A DNA stretch of 64,000 bases from Heterohyrax brucei (Eukaryota; Chordata; Mammalia; Hyracoidea; Procaviidae). Positions 1 to 9,714 of the stretch are shown one piece after another; position 1 is the first letter of the stretch; every line of letters starts with the position of its first letter. The position numbers and the translations under genes are program-made. The DNA lies in assembly GCA_028571685.1 (NCBI GenBank), contig CM053140.1, positions 60,518,201 through 60,582,200 of the forward strand, written 5' to 3'. Below the pieces are notes generated by a model. The model saw only the letters and a list, made by a program, of their open reading frames with translations, was not told the DNA's origin and made no database searches.

Positions 1-929
1 ACACGGCAAGCATCCCAGCAGGCTTCACATAAAGAGGACTCAAAGGGCCAGAGCTGCCCACGGCCCCAACCACAGACCACATCATCTGTTAGAGAGGAAT
101 AGGATAGGGGGAGACGGCACGAGGGCAGGGGGTCCATCCTGGACCCCTGGAAGGAAGGCCACCTGGATCCTGACAAGAAAATTGGAACTACCCTAAGAAG
201 AGTATGGACCAACGGGAGAAAGCAGTCTTACCAGATCAGTAGCTGTCTAACCACGCAAGGAAGCCACCACTCCCCTGCTGTGCAGTGCTTTGCACAGGAA
301 GTACAGGGTCTGGATCCAGGGAGAAAAGAGTTGAATTATTTTCTAAGTCCAATTTGAAGAGCAGCAGTGTGGGCTCTCCATCATTCACCCTCGCTGCTAA
401 CCTGAGAGTCTGTCCCCAGGGACCCCCTTCCCTGATTCCCCTGGCTGGGTTGAACCCTCCCACCAGGCTCTCATTCCCTGACCCAGGGCTTACCCCAGCA
501 CCTTAAACCAGGAGGCAGCTGTCCTGCCTGCGGTGATTCAGGGACACAGTATCCTCCTATCTCGAGACTGCACATTCCTCCAAGGCCCCAGGGTCTTCCG
601 CTTTCACTAAAAGGGGAGAAGCAAGAGTGGGGAAGGCATACCTGATTCTTAATCACTTTGGCCAAGAGGTGACACACGTATCATTTTCTCTAATCCACTG
701 GTGACAGCTGGTCATGTGAACTTATCTAGACGGAAGGGGGTTGAGAAATGTAGTCTTCGCTGAGTCAGCCACTTTCCAGAAACTTCTAAGCCCAGCCCCG
801 ACATCCCACACCAACCCTGTCATCATCTTCATCCCCACGTCTACAGCTATATCACATCCTTCGACAAATCATCACCGCCTACAACTTCTGGGATCCTAGA
901 GGAGGGCGGAGTGAAGTCCAGGCAGCTGT
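1..929. other. Unique sequence, nothing recognised
   Basis: I see no interspersed repeat, no reading frame longer than about 75 codons and no RNA gene here. The composition is ordinary, moderately GC-rich mammalian DNA. It could be intronic or intergenic. Confidence 0.5.
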
Positions 930-1056
930 TGGTTCAAATACAGCTGTGTGGACTGGGCCAAGTCACATCACCTTTCTGAGCTTCAGCTTCCTCATCTGTA
1001 AATGAGAGATACATGTCCACCTCGTGGGGCCACTGTGGAGCTCTGACAGGTCACCT
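930..1056 (+). repeat. MIR SINE fragment
   Basis: The stretch reads as the forward MIR core. It has an AAGTCAC-type block, then a CCTCATCTGTAAA block, then a TACATGTCCACCTCGTGGGG block equivalent to the MIR 'ACCTCATAGGG' segment. MIRs are ancient tRNA-derived SINEs common to all mammals. This copy is degraded and lacks its tRNA head. Confidence 0.75.
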
Positions 1057-1638
1057 CCTGGAAGGTGTTCTCTCAGGGATCCTTGGGGATCCTTCATTTG
1101 GCACTTGGGGGCCCTTTGATTGATGAGTACATCTATCATGAGAAGATCCACTCACTGAGGGAGGGGAAGGAGGAGCGGGAGGGCACTGAAGAAGGATGTC
1201 AGCTCAAAACATGGCATTTCCAGCTGGACATTAATGTTGCTGTTTCAAACTAGGGAAAACAGACTCAGTTGAAATAAAAATGCATTATGATAGGTAAAAC
1301 CAGAGAAAATGGAAATTACATTTCCTTTTAAGGTTTGTCATATGCCATTCCTGAAAGGAAATTTCCTAATAAAAACAGCCATGATGCTAACTGAGACAGC
1401 TGAGATGACACAGTGCCGAGCTGTGGGCAGAAAGATGTTAACAGGGATTGTGGCACTCACTGCAGCCAGAGGAGAGGTCCTCACACTGACAATGAGCAGC
1501 CTGTGAGGAGCCAGGAGTCAGGAGTCCCACTGGCCACCAACCTGCTGAGTGACCTCAGGAAAGCCACTGAAGGACTTCGAGACCCCCTTCCCTCATCTGC
1601 CTCCAGCAGCCTCTGTATCATCCAACATCGCTCCAGGT
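1057..1638. other. Unique sequence, nothing recognised
   Basis: This stretch lies between the MIR and the first RTE. No gene, repeat or RNA was recognised. Frames of 60-90 codons overlap one another on both strands and show no family resemblance, so I treat them as chance. Confidence 0.45.
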
Positions 1639-2912
1639 GTTGCTCTTGGTAAGTGTCATCAAGTTGGTTCCCACTCAGCAACCCTGTGTACAACAGAAGC
1701 CCTGCCGGGTCCTGCACTGTCCCCACAGTCATTGTTGCACTTGAGCGCATTGTTGCAGCCACTGTGTCAGTCCATCACACCGAGGTTCTTCCTCTCTTAC
1801 ATTGGTCCTCTGCTCTACAAAGCATAATGTCATTTTCCAGGGACTGATTTTTCCTGTCCAAAGTATATGAGATGAGGTCATGGTGGCCTTGCTTGTAAGG
1901 AGCATTCTAGCTGTACGTCTAATACGGATTTGTTCGTTCTTTCAGCAGTACATGGTATACACATTATGCTTTGCCAAAACCATAATTCAAAGGTATCAGT
2001 TTTTCTTGGGTCCTCCTTACTCATTGCACAGCCAAGAAATGCATATGAGGCAGTTAAAAACAGCAGAACTCGGGTCAGCCTACCTTAGTCCTTAAAGGGA
2101 CGCCTTTGCTTTTTTTAAAGTTTTGAAGAGGTCATTTGAGGATTTGCCTATGCATTGCCTTGGGCAAATGGATTGGGCAAAATCTCTTTGATTCCTTGAC
2201 TGCCACGTCCAAGGGTATGGATCGTGGGTTCAAGTAAAATAAATTCCTTGACAGCTTTAGTATTTCCTTCATATCATGACGTTGATTACTGGTGCAGTAG
2301 TGAGGATTTTTGTTTCCTTTATGTTGAAGTATAATCCATGCTGAAGGCTGTAGTCTTCCATCTTCATCAGTAAGCACTGCAAGTCCTCTTCACTTCCAGC
2401 CAGCAACATTGTGTCGTCTGCTGTCTATTGCAGGTTGCTACTGAGATGTCCTCCAATACTGAAGTATTCGTCGCCATGTAGCCCTGTCACTTGGATTACT
2501 TGTTCAACTTACAGATGGAGTAAGTATGGTAAAACGACATAATCCTGACACACACTTTTCCGTACTGTAAGCCACACAGTATCCCTTTGCTCTGTTTGAA
2601 TGACTGTCTCTTGATCTAGGTACAGCTTCCTCAGGAGCACAATTCAGTGTTCTGGAATTTCAATGCCTTGAAATGTTATTCATAATTTGTCATGACCTAC
2701 ACAGTTCAGTGCCTTTTCAGAATCAATAAAATGCGTGTAAATATTTTTATGATATTCTCCACTTTCAGACAGATCCCATCTGACACCAGCAATGATATCC
2801 CTGGTTCCATGTCTTCTGAATCCAGCTTGAATTTCTGGCAGTTCCTTGCCAATGTACGGCTGCAAATGCTTTCGAATGATCTTCAGCAAAATTTTACTTG
2901 TGTATGATGTTA

Positions 2913-3068
2913 ACAATAAAACCTATTGTTGAGTCAATTCCAACTCACAGCAACTATAGGACAGAGTAGAGCGGCCCCTATACAATTTCCAAGGAGCTGC
3001 TGGTGGAGTCCAACTCCTGACCTTTTGGTTAGCAGATAAATTCTTAATCATTATGCCACCAGGTCCCC
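2913..3068 (-). mobile_element. AfroSINE nested in RTE
   Basis: A reverse AfroSINE interrupts the RT region of the RTE at 1639-5395. On the forward strand it shows the 3' core (GAGTCAATTCCAACTCAC), the TATAGGACAGAGTAGA block, and then the reversed tRNA-like head ending in GCCACCAGG. RTE sequence continues on both sides. I could not resolve a convincing target-site duplication. Confidence 0.85.
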
Positions 3069-3805
3069 TTATATTGTTTGATAATTTTCGCATTCTGCTG
3101 GATCACCTTTCTTTAAATGAATACAAATACAGATCTCTTCCAGGTGTTTTGCCAGGTAGCTGTCTTTCAAATTTCTTGCTGTAGAGAAGCTTCCAGTGCT
3201 GTACTCATCCGTTGAAGCATCTCAGAGGTATTCTGACAATTCCTGGAGGCTTCCTTTTCAGCAAGGCCTTCAGTGCAGCTTGGACCTCTTCCTTCAGTAC
3301 CATCAGTTCTTGATCATATGCTACCTTTCAAAATCTTTGAGTATTGACCGCTTCTTTTTGGTATACTGTCTCTGTGTATTTCTTCTGTCTTCCTTTGATG
3401 CTTCCTGCATTTTTCTAAATTTTTTTTTAGTGCAAAATCCTTCAATGCCACAACTCAAAGCATGGATTTTTTTCTTCAGTTCTTTCAACTTGAGAAATGC
3501 TCAATGTTCTCTTCCCTTTGGGTTTTCTATCTCCAGCTCTTTGCACATAACCATTATAACACTGCCCCTTGTCTTCTGTAACTAACCTTTGAAACCTTCC
3601 GTTCAGCACTTTCACTTCTTCATTTCTTCTCTTCACTTCAGCTACTCTATACTCGAGAGCAAGTTTCAAAGTCTTCTGACATCTATTGTGGTCTTTATTT
3701 TCTATCTTTTAACGACCTCTTGCTTTCTTCATCTGTGATGCCCTCGATGTCATTCCACAGCTTGTCTGGTCTTCAGTCATCAGTGTTCAATGCATCAAAT
3801 CTATT

Positions 3806-4338
3806 TTTTTGTTTGCTTATTTATTTATAATTTTTATTGTGATTAGGTGCAAGTGTACAGTCCAAATCAATTTTGGATGCCGACCTATCTGCAGCTCCAT
3901 CTGCTCTCCCCACCCAGTGACAGCACACTCCTCCTTTCCTCTCTGTATGCCTAGTATCCTCTTAACAAGTATCTGTCCCCACCTTTCCACACTCTTTCCT
4001 GCCATCTGGAGAGAGATCAGTAGATCAGTCTCCTGTAAATGCATAGAACCATAAAGCACACACAACATATGGTCACATTATGTCCCCAAGTCCAATCCAT
4101 TCTTTTCTGAAAAATTGACCTCGTTACTGGTTTCCATTCAGGGACAGCAGCAGGTCTAGGGGCCATGTTCCCAGGGGACACTCCAGGCTGTTGGACCATC
4201 ACTTCAGGTCTTGGGCTGCATACTGTTTTTCTCGTGTTACCTCAGGAAATCTGCATTGTGTCACCCATCACATCTTTCTTTGGTGGTAGCCAGAGGACCC
4301 ATATGAATGGGAGACTTTTTCAACATAAGACCAGAAGA
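3806..4338 (-). mobile_element. L1 3' UTR fragment, 5'-inverted, nested in RTE
   Basis: This is a 5'-truncated L1 3' UTR on the reverse strand, with its T-rich (poly-A) end at 3806-3830. It is flanked by an exact 12-bp target-site duplication, ATCAAATCTATT, at 3794-3805 and 4339-4350, and RTE sequence resumes on both sides. About the last 45 bp (roughly 4294-4338) run in the opposite, forward sense of the same UTR, which is the 5'-inversion pattern of twin priming. It aligns with the L1 3' UTR copies at 8700-9600, 18229-18790 and 58260-59242. Confidence 0.85.
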
Positions 4339-4885
4339 ATCAAATCTATTCTTGAGATGATCTGTAAATTCAGGTGGCAATGCTTAAGGTCATACTTTGG
4401 CTTTCGTGGGCTTGTTCTAATTTTCTGCAACTTCAATTTGAACTTCCATGTGAACAATTGATAGTCTGTTCCACATCCAGTCCCTGTCCTTTTTCTGACT
4501 CAAGATATTTAGCTACTTCATCTTCTCTTTCCACAGATGTATTGGATTTGATTCCTGTGTATTACATCTGGCAAGGTCCAAGTGTATAGTTGCCATTTTA
4601 TGTTGCTGAAAAAAGATACTTGCAATGATGAAGCTGTTGGTCTTGCAAAATTCTATCATACAATCTCTGGTGCCATTTCTGTTACTAAGGCCACATTTTC
4701 CAACTACAAATCTTTCTTCTTTATTTCCAACATGCACATTTCAAACATCAGTAATTATCAATGCATCCTGATTGCATGTTTGATTAATTTCTGACTGCAG
4801 AAGTTGGTAAGTATCTTCAATTCTTCATCTTTTGCCTTAGTAGTTGGTGTGTAAATTTTGGTAATAGTCATACTAACCATGTCTC

Positions 4886-5048
4886 CCTCATACCAAAGCA
4901 AACCCACTGCCGCCAAGTTGATTCTGACGCATAGGTACCCTGTAAGGACAGAGTAGAACTGCTCCACAGAGTTTCCAAGGTGTGCCTGGTAGATTCAATC
5001 TGCCAACCTTTTGATTAGTAGCCGTTGCACTTAACCACAACATCATCA
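4886..5048 (-). mobile_element. AfroSINE nested in RTE endonuclease region
   Basis: A reverse AfroSINE copy beginning with an AAAGCAAACCCACTGCCGCC-type tail/core, followed by the GACAGAGTAGAACTG block and a reversed tRNA-like head ending in ACTTAACCACAACATC. RTE endonuclease and leader sequence flanks it on both sides, so it postdates the RTE. Confidence 0.82.
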
Positions 5049-5521
5049 GTGTTTCCTGTCTTCCTTAGAGTTGAGTGGATATTACCCTATCACTGACAGC
5101 ATTGTACTTCAAAATAGATCTCGAAATGTTCATTTTGATGACAAGTGTGGTATCATTCTTCCTCAATTTGTCATTCCTAGCATACCAGGCCATGATTGTC
5201 TGATTCAAAATGGCTAGTACCAGTCCATTTCACCTCACTAATTCCTAGGGAGTTGATAGTCATGCATTTCATTTTATTTTTGACAGCTTCCAATTTTCCC
5301 ACATTCATAATTAGTACATTTCATGTCCAATTATTAACAGATGTTTGCAGCTGTCTTCTCATTTCGAGTCATGCCAAATCACCAAACTGCAGGTTGAGAA
5401 GGTAAAAGGCCATGAAGCAGACCATTTGGCTTTGAAGAGGAAGAAGAGAGGCGTGCAGATTTATTGTCCCAAGGAACTGGATGACAGCCAAGTGTTCCAC
5501 TCACACATTACACCCCTGTTA

Positions 5522-5722
5522 TAAGTCTGGTGGCACAACGGTTAAGTGCTCACTTGCTAACTGAAAGGTTGGCAGTTTGAATCCACTAGCTCACTGCAAG
5601 GAGGCAGATGCGGCCATATTCTGTCATGAACATTACAGCCTTGGAAATCCTGTGGGGCAGTTCTACTCTGTCCTACAGGGTCTCCATCAGTTGGAATATT
5701 TATTTTTTGCTGTTGTTGTTGT
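5522..5722 (+). mobile_element. AfroSINE, forward, nearly complete
   Basis: The tRNA-like head shows an A-box-like GGTTAAGTGCTCACTTGC and a B-box-like TTTGAATCC. The GGCAGATGCGGCC insert and the CTTGGAAATCCTGTGGGGCAG body follow, then the degraded core and a T/GTT-rich tail. The ends are recognisable, so this is among the more complete SINEs in the window. It is tRNA-derived but not a functional tRNA. Confidence 0.85.
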
Positions 5723-5889
5723 TCAAAAAGTCCATAAGCTGGACTTTGCAGAGGGACCCAGGGACTCCAGAATGACTACTTTCCTGACTCTCGCACTGCT
5801 CCTTACACAGGACAACCTCTAGGAGATCTGTGGTGGGTTTTCCCTGTTAATTTAAGAGATGATGACAGGACAGGAAACTGACATTTCTG

Positions 5890-6095
5890 AGGGGCTTATT
5901 GTGTACCAGGCTGTCTGCCAGGTAACTTTTATGAAATATCTGTCTTGTAGCAAACACACACAGAAGTAGGTATTATTACCCCCGTTTTACAAGTGAGGAA
6001 ACAGACTCAAATGGATTGAGGGTTTTGCTCAAGGTCACATAAATGTGTACAAATGGTTTTGGACTCAAGCCAGCACCTCATGTAATTCCCTGCCT
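5890..6095 (-). repeat. MIR SINE, reverse
   Basis: Reverse MIR with TTGTGTACCAGGCTGTCTGCC, then GTAGGTATTATTACCCCCGT, GAGGAAACAGA and CTCAAGGTCACATAAATGTG blocks in the expected order. It is well preserved for its age. Confidence 0.8.
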
Positions 6096-6504
6096 TGAAA
6101 TCTCCACCTAGGCTTTACCTGTTCTTGGCTCCCACATCTATGGAGAAAACAGAAACTCACACGATAGTAAGGTCTCCCTTTTCCAGATCTGCAATTTGTG
6201 CCCTGTGAGTTTCCTCCTGAAAGTTCAGCTCCGCACTGGGCATCTTCCCAAAACAAGTGGAATCATCCATCTACCAGCCTTCTGAAAATATCACCTACAG
6301 TACAACACCCCTGTCAATAATGGCTAACATTTGTTGAGCTATAATTGTCCTGATTATTGTAGCTTTGTACTAAGCCTTGAAACGAGTTACTGTGACTCAA
6401 AGCTGTTTTGGCTATTTTTTGCATTTCCACATGAATTTTAGAATCAGTTTTTTCAGTTTCTGCGAAACCCGTCTTGGATTAGACTGATATTATACTGAAG
6501 CTAT

Positions 6505-6847
6505 AGTAAGTCTGTAATGCAAGAATGCAGGAATCCATGCCCCTGGTATTTCAAACACCAGCAGTGTTACACATGATAGATGGGTAAGCTGAGCTTTCAG
6601 ATTAAGACAGAGTAAGAAGAAATGCCTGGTGATCTACTTGCAAAATTAGCCAATGAAAACCCTACGGATGCTGGAAGATGACCCACAGATTAGAGGCTCT
6701 CAAAATACACAATGCCTCAACAATGGACTCAAGCACACTGACAAACGTGAACACAGTACAGGAACAGGCAGCCGTTCATTCTGTTGTACAATGGTTCCTC
6801 CTCGTGAGTCAGAGATGGCTTGGCAGCAATTAGCAATACAAACGACA
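6505..6847 (+). mobile_element. RTE-derived non-autonomous element, copy 1
   Basis: The left two thirds match the RTE 5' leader seen in forward copies at 44691-45205 and 52868-53154 (AGCCAATGAAAACC, then CTCAAAATACAC). At about 6710 it jumps directly to the RTE 3' end: CAACAATGGACTCAAGCAC, a CAGTACAGGAACAGGCAG block, and GTGAGTCAGAGATGGC. The coding region is therefore absent. The copy at 24040-24415 has the same junction, so this looks like a family and not a one-off deletion. Confidence 0.7.
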
Positions 6848-6928
6848 CGGATAAATTTAGGAAGCATTGACATCTTAACAAAAACAGACAACTTCAACAT
6901 GAACACAATTTAGCTATCTCTTTATGTA

Positions 6929-7013
6929 CTTGTTAGGTGTCGTTAAGTTGGTTCTGATGCATAGCAACCCTAAGGACAACAGAATGAAATACTACCCAGT
7001 CCCACACCATCTG
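6929..7013 (-). mobile_element. RTE 3'-end micro-fragment
   Basis: About 85 bp of RTE 3' end in reverse orientation: TTGTTAGGTGTCGTTAAGTTGG, then CTGATGCATAGCAACCC and an ACAGAATGAAATACTACCC block. It sits inside the old L1 and is an extreme 5' truncation. Confidence 0.75.
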
Positions 7014-7175
7014 TGAATAAAAACATGTTTCCTTCTTTATTTCCAACGTGAATGCCTTTAATTTCCTTTGCTTGTTCTGCTCCATTGCCTAAAACCTCCA
7101 GCACAGTGTTAAATAGAAAGCCTCCATCTCCCATCATTAATTATGATGCTAACAATAAATATTTCATACCACTAA

Positions 7176-7330
7176 ACTGGTTGCTACTGAGACAACTCCA
7201 ACTCATGGTGACTCCGTATTTGTCAAAGTAGAACTATGTTCATAGAGCTTTCAGTGGCTGATTTTAAGAAAGTAGACTACAAGGTATTTCTTCTGATGCT
7301 CTTCTAAGAGGACTTGATCCTATAGCCTTG
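7176..7330 (-). mobile_element. AfroSINE variant, degraded
   Basis: Reverse AfroSINE-like sequence with a recognisable core and body (ACAACTCCAACTCATGGTGAC, AGTAGAACTATG). The middle contains TCAGTGGCTGATTTT in place of the usual 'GTTTCCAAGG' segment. The same variant middle occurs at 21722-21920 and 30955-31155. The tRNA-like head is poorly preserved. Confidence 0.6.
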
Positions 7331-7489
7331 CAGTTTGCAGCTGGTGATGTCAAACCAAGGACTCCAGATGTTTCACAGATTCTGTCTATCACCCTGAGGG
7401 AGTTCACTTTTATTCCTAGTGTGCTAAGCATGCTTATCAGAGACGAATCTTAGATTTCATGAAATGGTTTATGAACCTGTTGCAATGAT

Positions 7490-7625
7490 CAAGGAGCCAT
7501 GGTAATGCAGGGGTTAAGTCATTGGCTGCTAACCGAAAGGGAGCAGTTTGAACTCCCCAGCCACTCTGCAGAAGGATGTGGCAGTTGGCTTCTGTAAGGA
7601 TTTACAACATTCCCTGTTAACTCAG
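7490..7625 (+). mobile_element. AfroSINE 5' part, forward
   Basis: The tRNA-like head (GGGGTTAAGTCATTGGCTGC and TTTGAACTCC), the AAGGATGTGGCAGTTGGCTTCTG insert and GGATTTACAAC are present. The copy then loses its 3' body and core. Confidence 0.75.
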
Positions 7626-8165
7626 AACTGAAGCCACCCCTGAAGTCCATCTTTCAGTCAAAGACTGTTGTTGTCATTCTTAGGTGCTGTTGAGTTGGTT
7701 CCAACTCATAGCAACTCTGAACAAAACACTGCCTGATCCTGTGCCATCCTCACAGTCATTTCTTTCCTGATTCCCTTGTTGCAGCCACTGTATCAGTCCT
7801 TGAGGATCTTCATGTTTTTCGCTGATCCATTACTTTGCCAAGCATGATATTCTTCTCCAGGAACTGATCCCTCTTGATGACACACTCGAAGGATATGAGA
7901 CATAGTTTCATTATCCTTGTTTCAAAGGAGCACTCTACTTGTACTCCTTCCACAACAATTTTGTTTGTTCTTCTGGCAGTCCATGGTATATTCAATATTC
8001 TTTACAAACAGTGTAATTCAAAGACACTGATTCTTCTTTGGTCTTTCTTATTCATTATTCAGCCTGTCATGCACATGGGGTGATTAAAAACACCATGCAC
8101 TGTGTCAGGTGCACTTTAGTACATTACGCAATGTTTTTGCTTTTAATTACTTACAGAGGCCTCTT

Positions 8166-9602
8166 TCCAAAAAAAATACAACAATTTCTGGAGAAGCTGT
8201 GGAAAGATTGAAACTTTCCTACACTGCTGGTAGGAATGCAAAATGGTACAACCTTTTTGAACAGCAATTTGGTGTTTCCTGAAAAAGTTAGAAATAGAAA
8301 TACCTTATGATCCAGCAATCCCACTGCTCTGACTGTGTCCTACAGAAATAAGGGCTGTCATATAAACAGATACATGCACATGAATATTTATTGCAGCACT
8401 GTCTACAACAGGAAAAAGATGGAATCAACCTAGGTGCCCATCAACAGATGAATGGATAAACAAACTATGGTATGTACACACAATGGAACACTATGCGATG
8501 ATAAAGAACAATGATGATTTTAGGAAGTATCTCATAACCTAGTTTGAACTAGAAGACATTATGCTGAGTGAATTCAGTCAGCTGCAAAACCACAAGTATT
8601 GTATGAGACCTCAGCTATAAGGACTTAAAAACGGACTCAAGTACAGAAGAAAAAACCCTTTGATGGCTACAACAGTAGGGAGGCAGGGAGAGGATGTTCA
8701 TAAATCAGACAGTCTATAGGAATTTGGTTAGGTGAAGGGAGTGACAGCATGCAGTAGGGAGCAGATCAGCATAACGGACTATACCATAAACTGAAATGCT
8801 TTCTGAACTCAACCAAATATTTCAAAGGATAGAGTAGCAGAAGTGGGGGTCTGGGGACCATGTTCTCAGGGGAAGTCGAGATCAGTTGGTGTATCTAGTC
8901 TTTAGTTAAGAGAGTTTTCTGGATGCCACATTGGTGAGTGGCATCTGAGATCTTAAAAACTAGCAAGCTGCCAATTGAGGTACACCAAGTTGTCCTAACT
9001 CATCTAGAACAGACGATGACTGAGAACATCAAAGACACGAGGCAAAATGTGCCCAGGAGGCAGAATGAGGCATGGGAATGGAAAACTGCATCAGCATGAG
9101 CCCAGAAGAATCAGAAGGTGCCTGGCCACCACCAAAGGCAGCCATGATGGCGGACACAATGCAGAGTCCCTGAGACAACATGGCAAAAGAGGTTTGCAGT
9201 TCAAAAACTTCTACAAGGCTACAGTTGATGGTCCAACAGCCTGGAGGGTCCCCTGGGAGCATGGCCCCTAAACTTGCTACTGGCTCAGACCTGAAACCAG
9301 TACTAAAGTCAAGTCTTCAGACAAGAATGAACTGAACTCAGGGACACAGTGTGAAAATGTGGTGTGTAAACTTTATGATTTTATACATTTGCAGCAGGCT
9401 GTGTTACTGGTTTCTTTCTAAGTGGTAGAGGAGAGGGTGTAGAGAAGGGGGCAGATGTTCATTAAGAGGATACTAGAAGTATAAAGTGAAAAAGAAGAAT
9501 GTGCATTCACAGGGTGAGGAGAGCATGTGGAGCTGCAGATAGGCAGGCACGAGGAATAGATCTGGATTGTATACTTTCACTTAATCATAATTATAAATAA
9601 AA
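8166..9602 (+). mobile_element. L1 3' end (ORF2 C-terminus plus long 3' UTR), nested in RTE
   Basis: Forward L1 beginning in the ORF2 C-terminus (GGAGAAGCTGTGGAAAGATT; then a region encoding the usual 'cattle-like' W-N-Q-P/Y segment, degraded). The 3' UTR, about 1 kb from the end of ORF2 near 8620, ends in an A-rich TTATAAATAAAA. It is bounded by an 11-bp target-site duplication with one mismatch: AGAGGCCTCTT at 8155-8165 and AGAAGCCTCTT at 9603-9613. The long UTR contains the shared open frame described separately. Confidence 0.88.
9228..9428 (+). other. Shared frame in L1 3' UTR (copy with one stop)
   Basis: Translated from the ATG at 9228, the frame runs to a TAG at 9426 with a single internal TGA at 9333-9335, where other copies read Trp. 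It begins MVQQ, continues through an SPG motif, and ends in a hydrophobic segment before the stop. It aligns in the same phase with 4017-4202 (-), 18352-18756 (-) and 58750-59085 (+). No function is known to me. Confidence 0.45.
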
Positions 9603-9714
9603 AGAAGCCTCTTGCAATGGATTTGCCCAATACAGCACACATTTTGATTTCTTTATGGTGTATTCCATTAGCGTTGATGGCAGATCAAAGTAAAATGAAA
9701 TCCGTGGTAACTTC

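Larger units (their letters stand above)
1639..5395 (-). mobile_element. RTE/BovB-type LINE, near full length, interrupted
   Basis: This is an RTE-clade non-LTR retrotransposon on the reverse strand, with its 3' end at about 1639 and its 5' end near 5395. About 2.9 kb of element remains after removing three insertions (two AfroSINEs and an L1 3' UTR). Reverse-strand translation at 2680-2916 gives reverse-transcriptase blocks: an EIQAGFRR motif, then FID..KA.NCVGH, the RT motif A region. The upstream part at 4500-5390 corresponds to the APE-type endonuclease and the 5' leader. Frameshifts and stops break every domain, and the outermost 5' leader is missing. RTE/BovB elements are known in ruminants, squamates and afrotherians. 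Here the element shares its 3' core with the AfroSINEs in the window. Confidence 0.88.
6345..7175 (-). mobile_element. Old L1 (L1M-type) ORF2 remnant, interrupted
   Basis: Three reverse-strand pieces (6345-6500, 6848-6928, 7014-7140) fall in the order expected of one old L1 RT region. The first has the ATGAATTTTAGAATCAG block, the second GCATTGACATCTTAAC, and the third the TTTCCTTCTTTATTTCCAAC block. An RTE-derived short element and an RTE 3' micro-fragment separate them. No usable frame remains. Confidence 0.65.
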
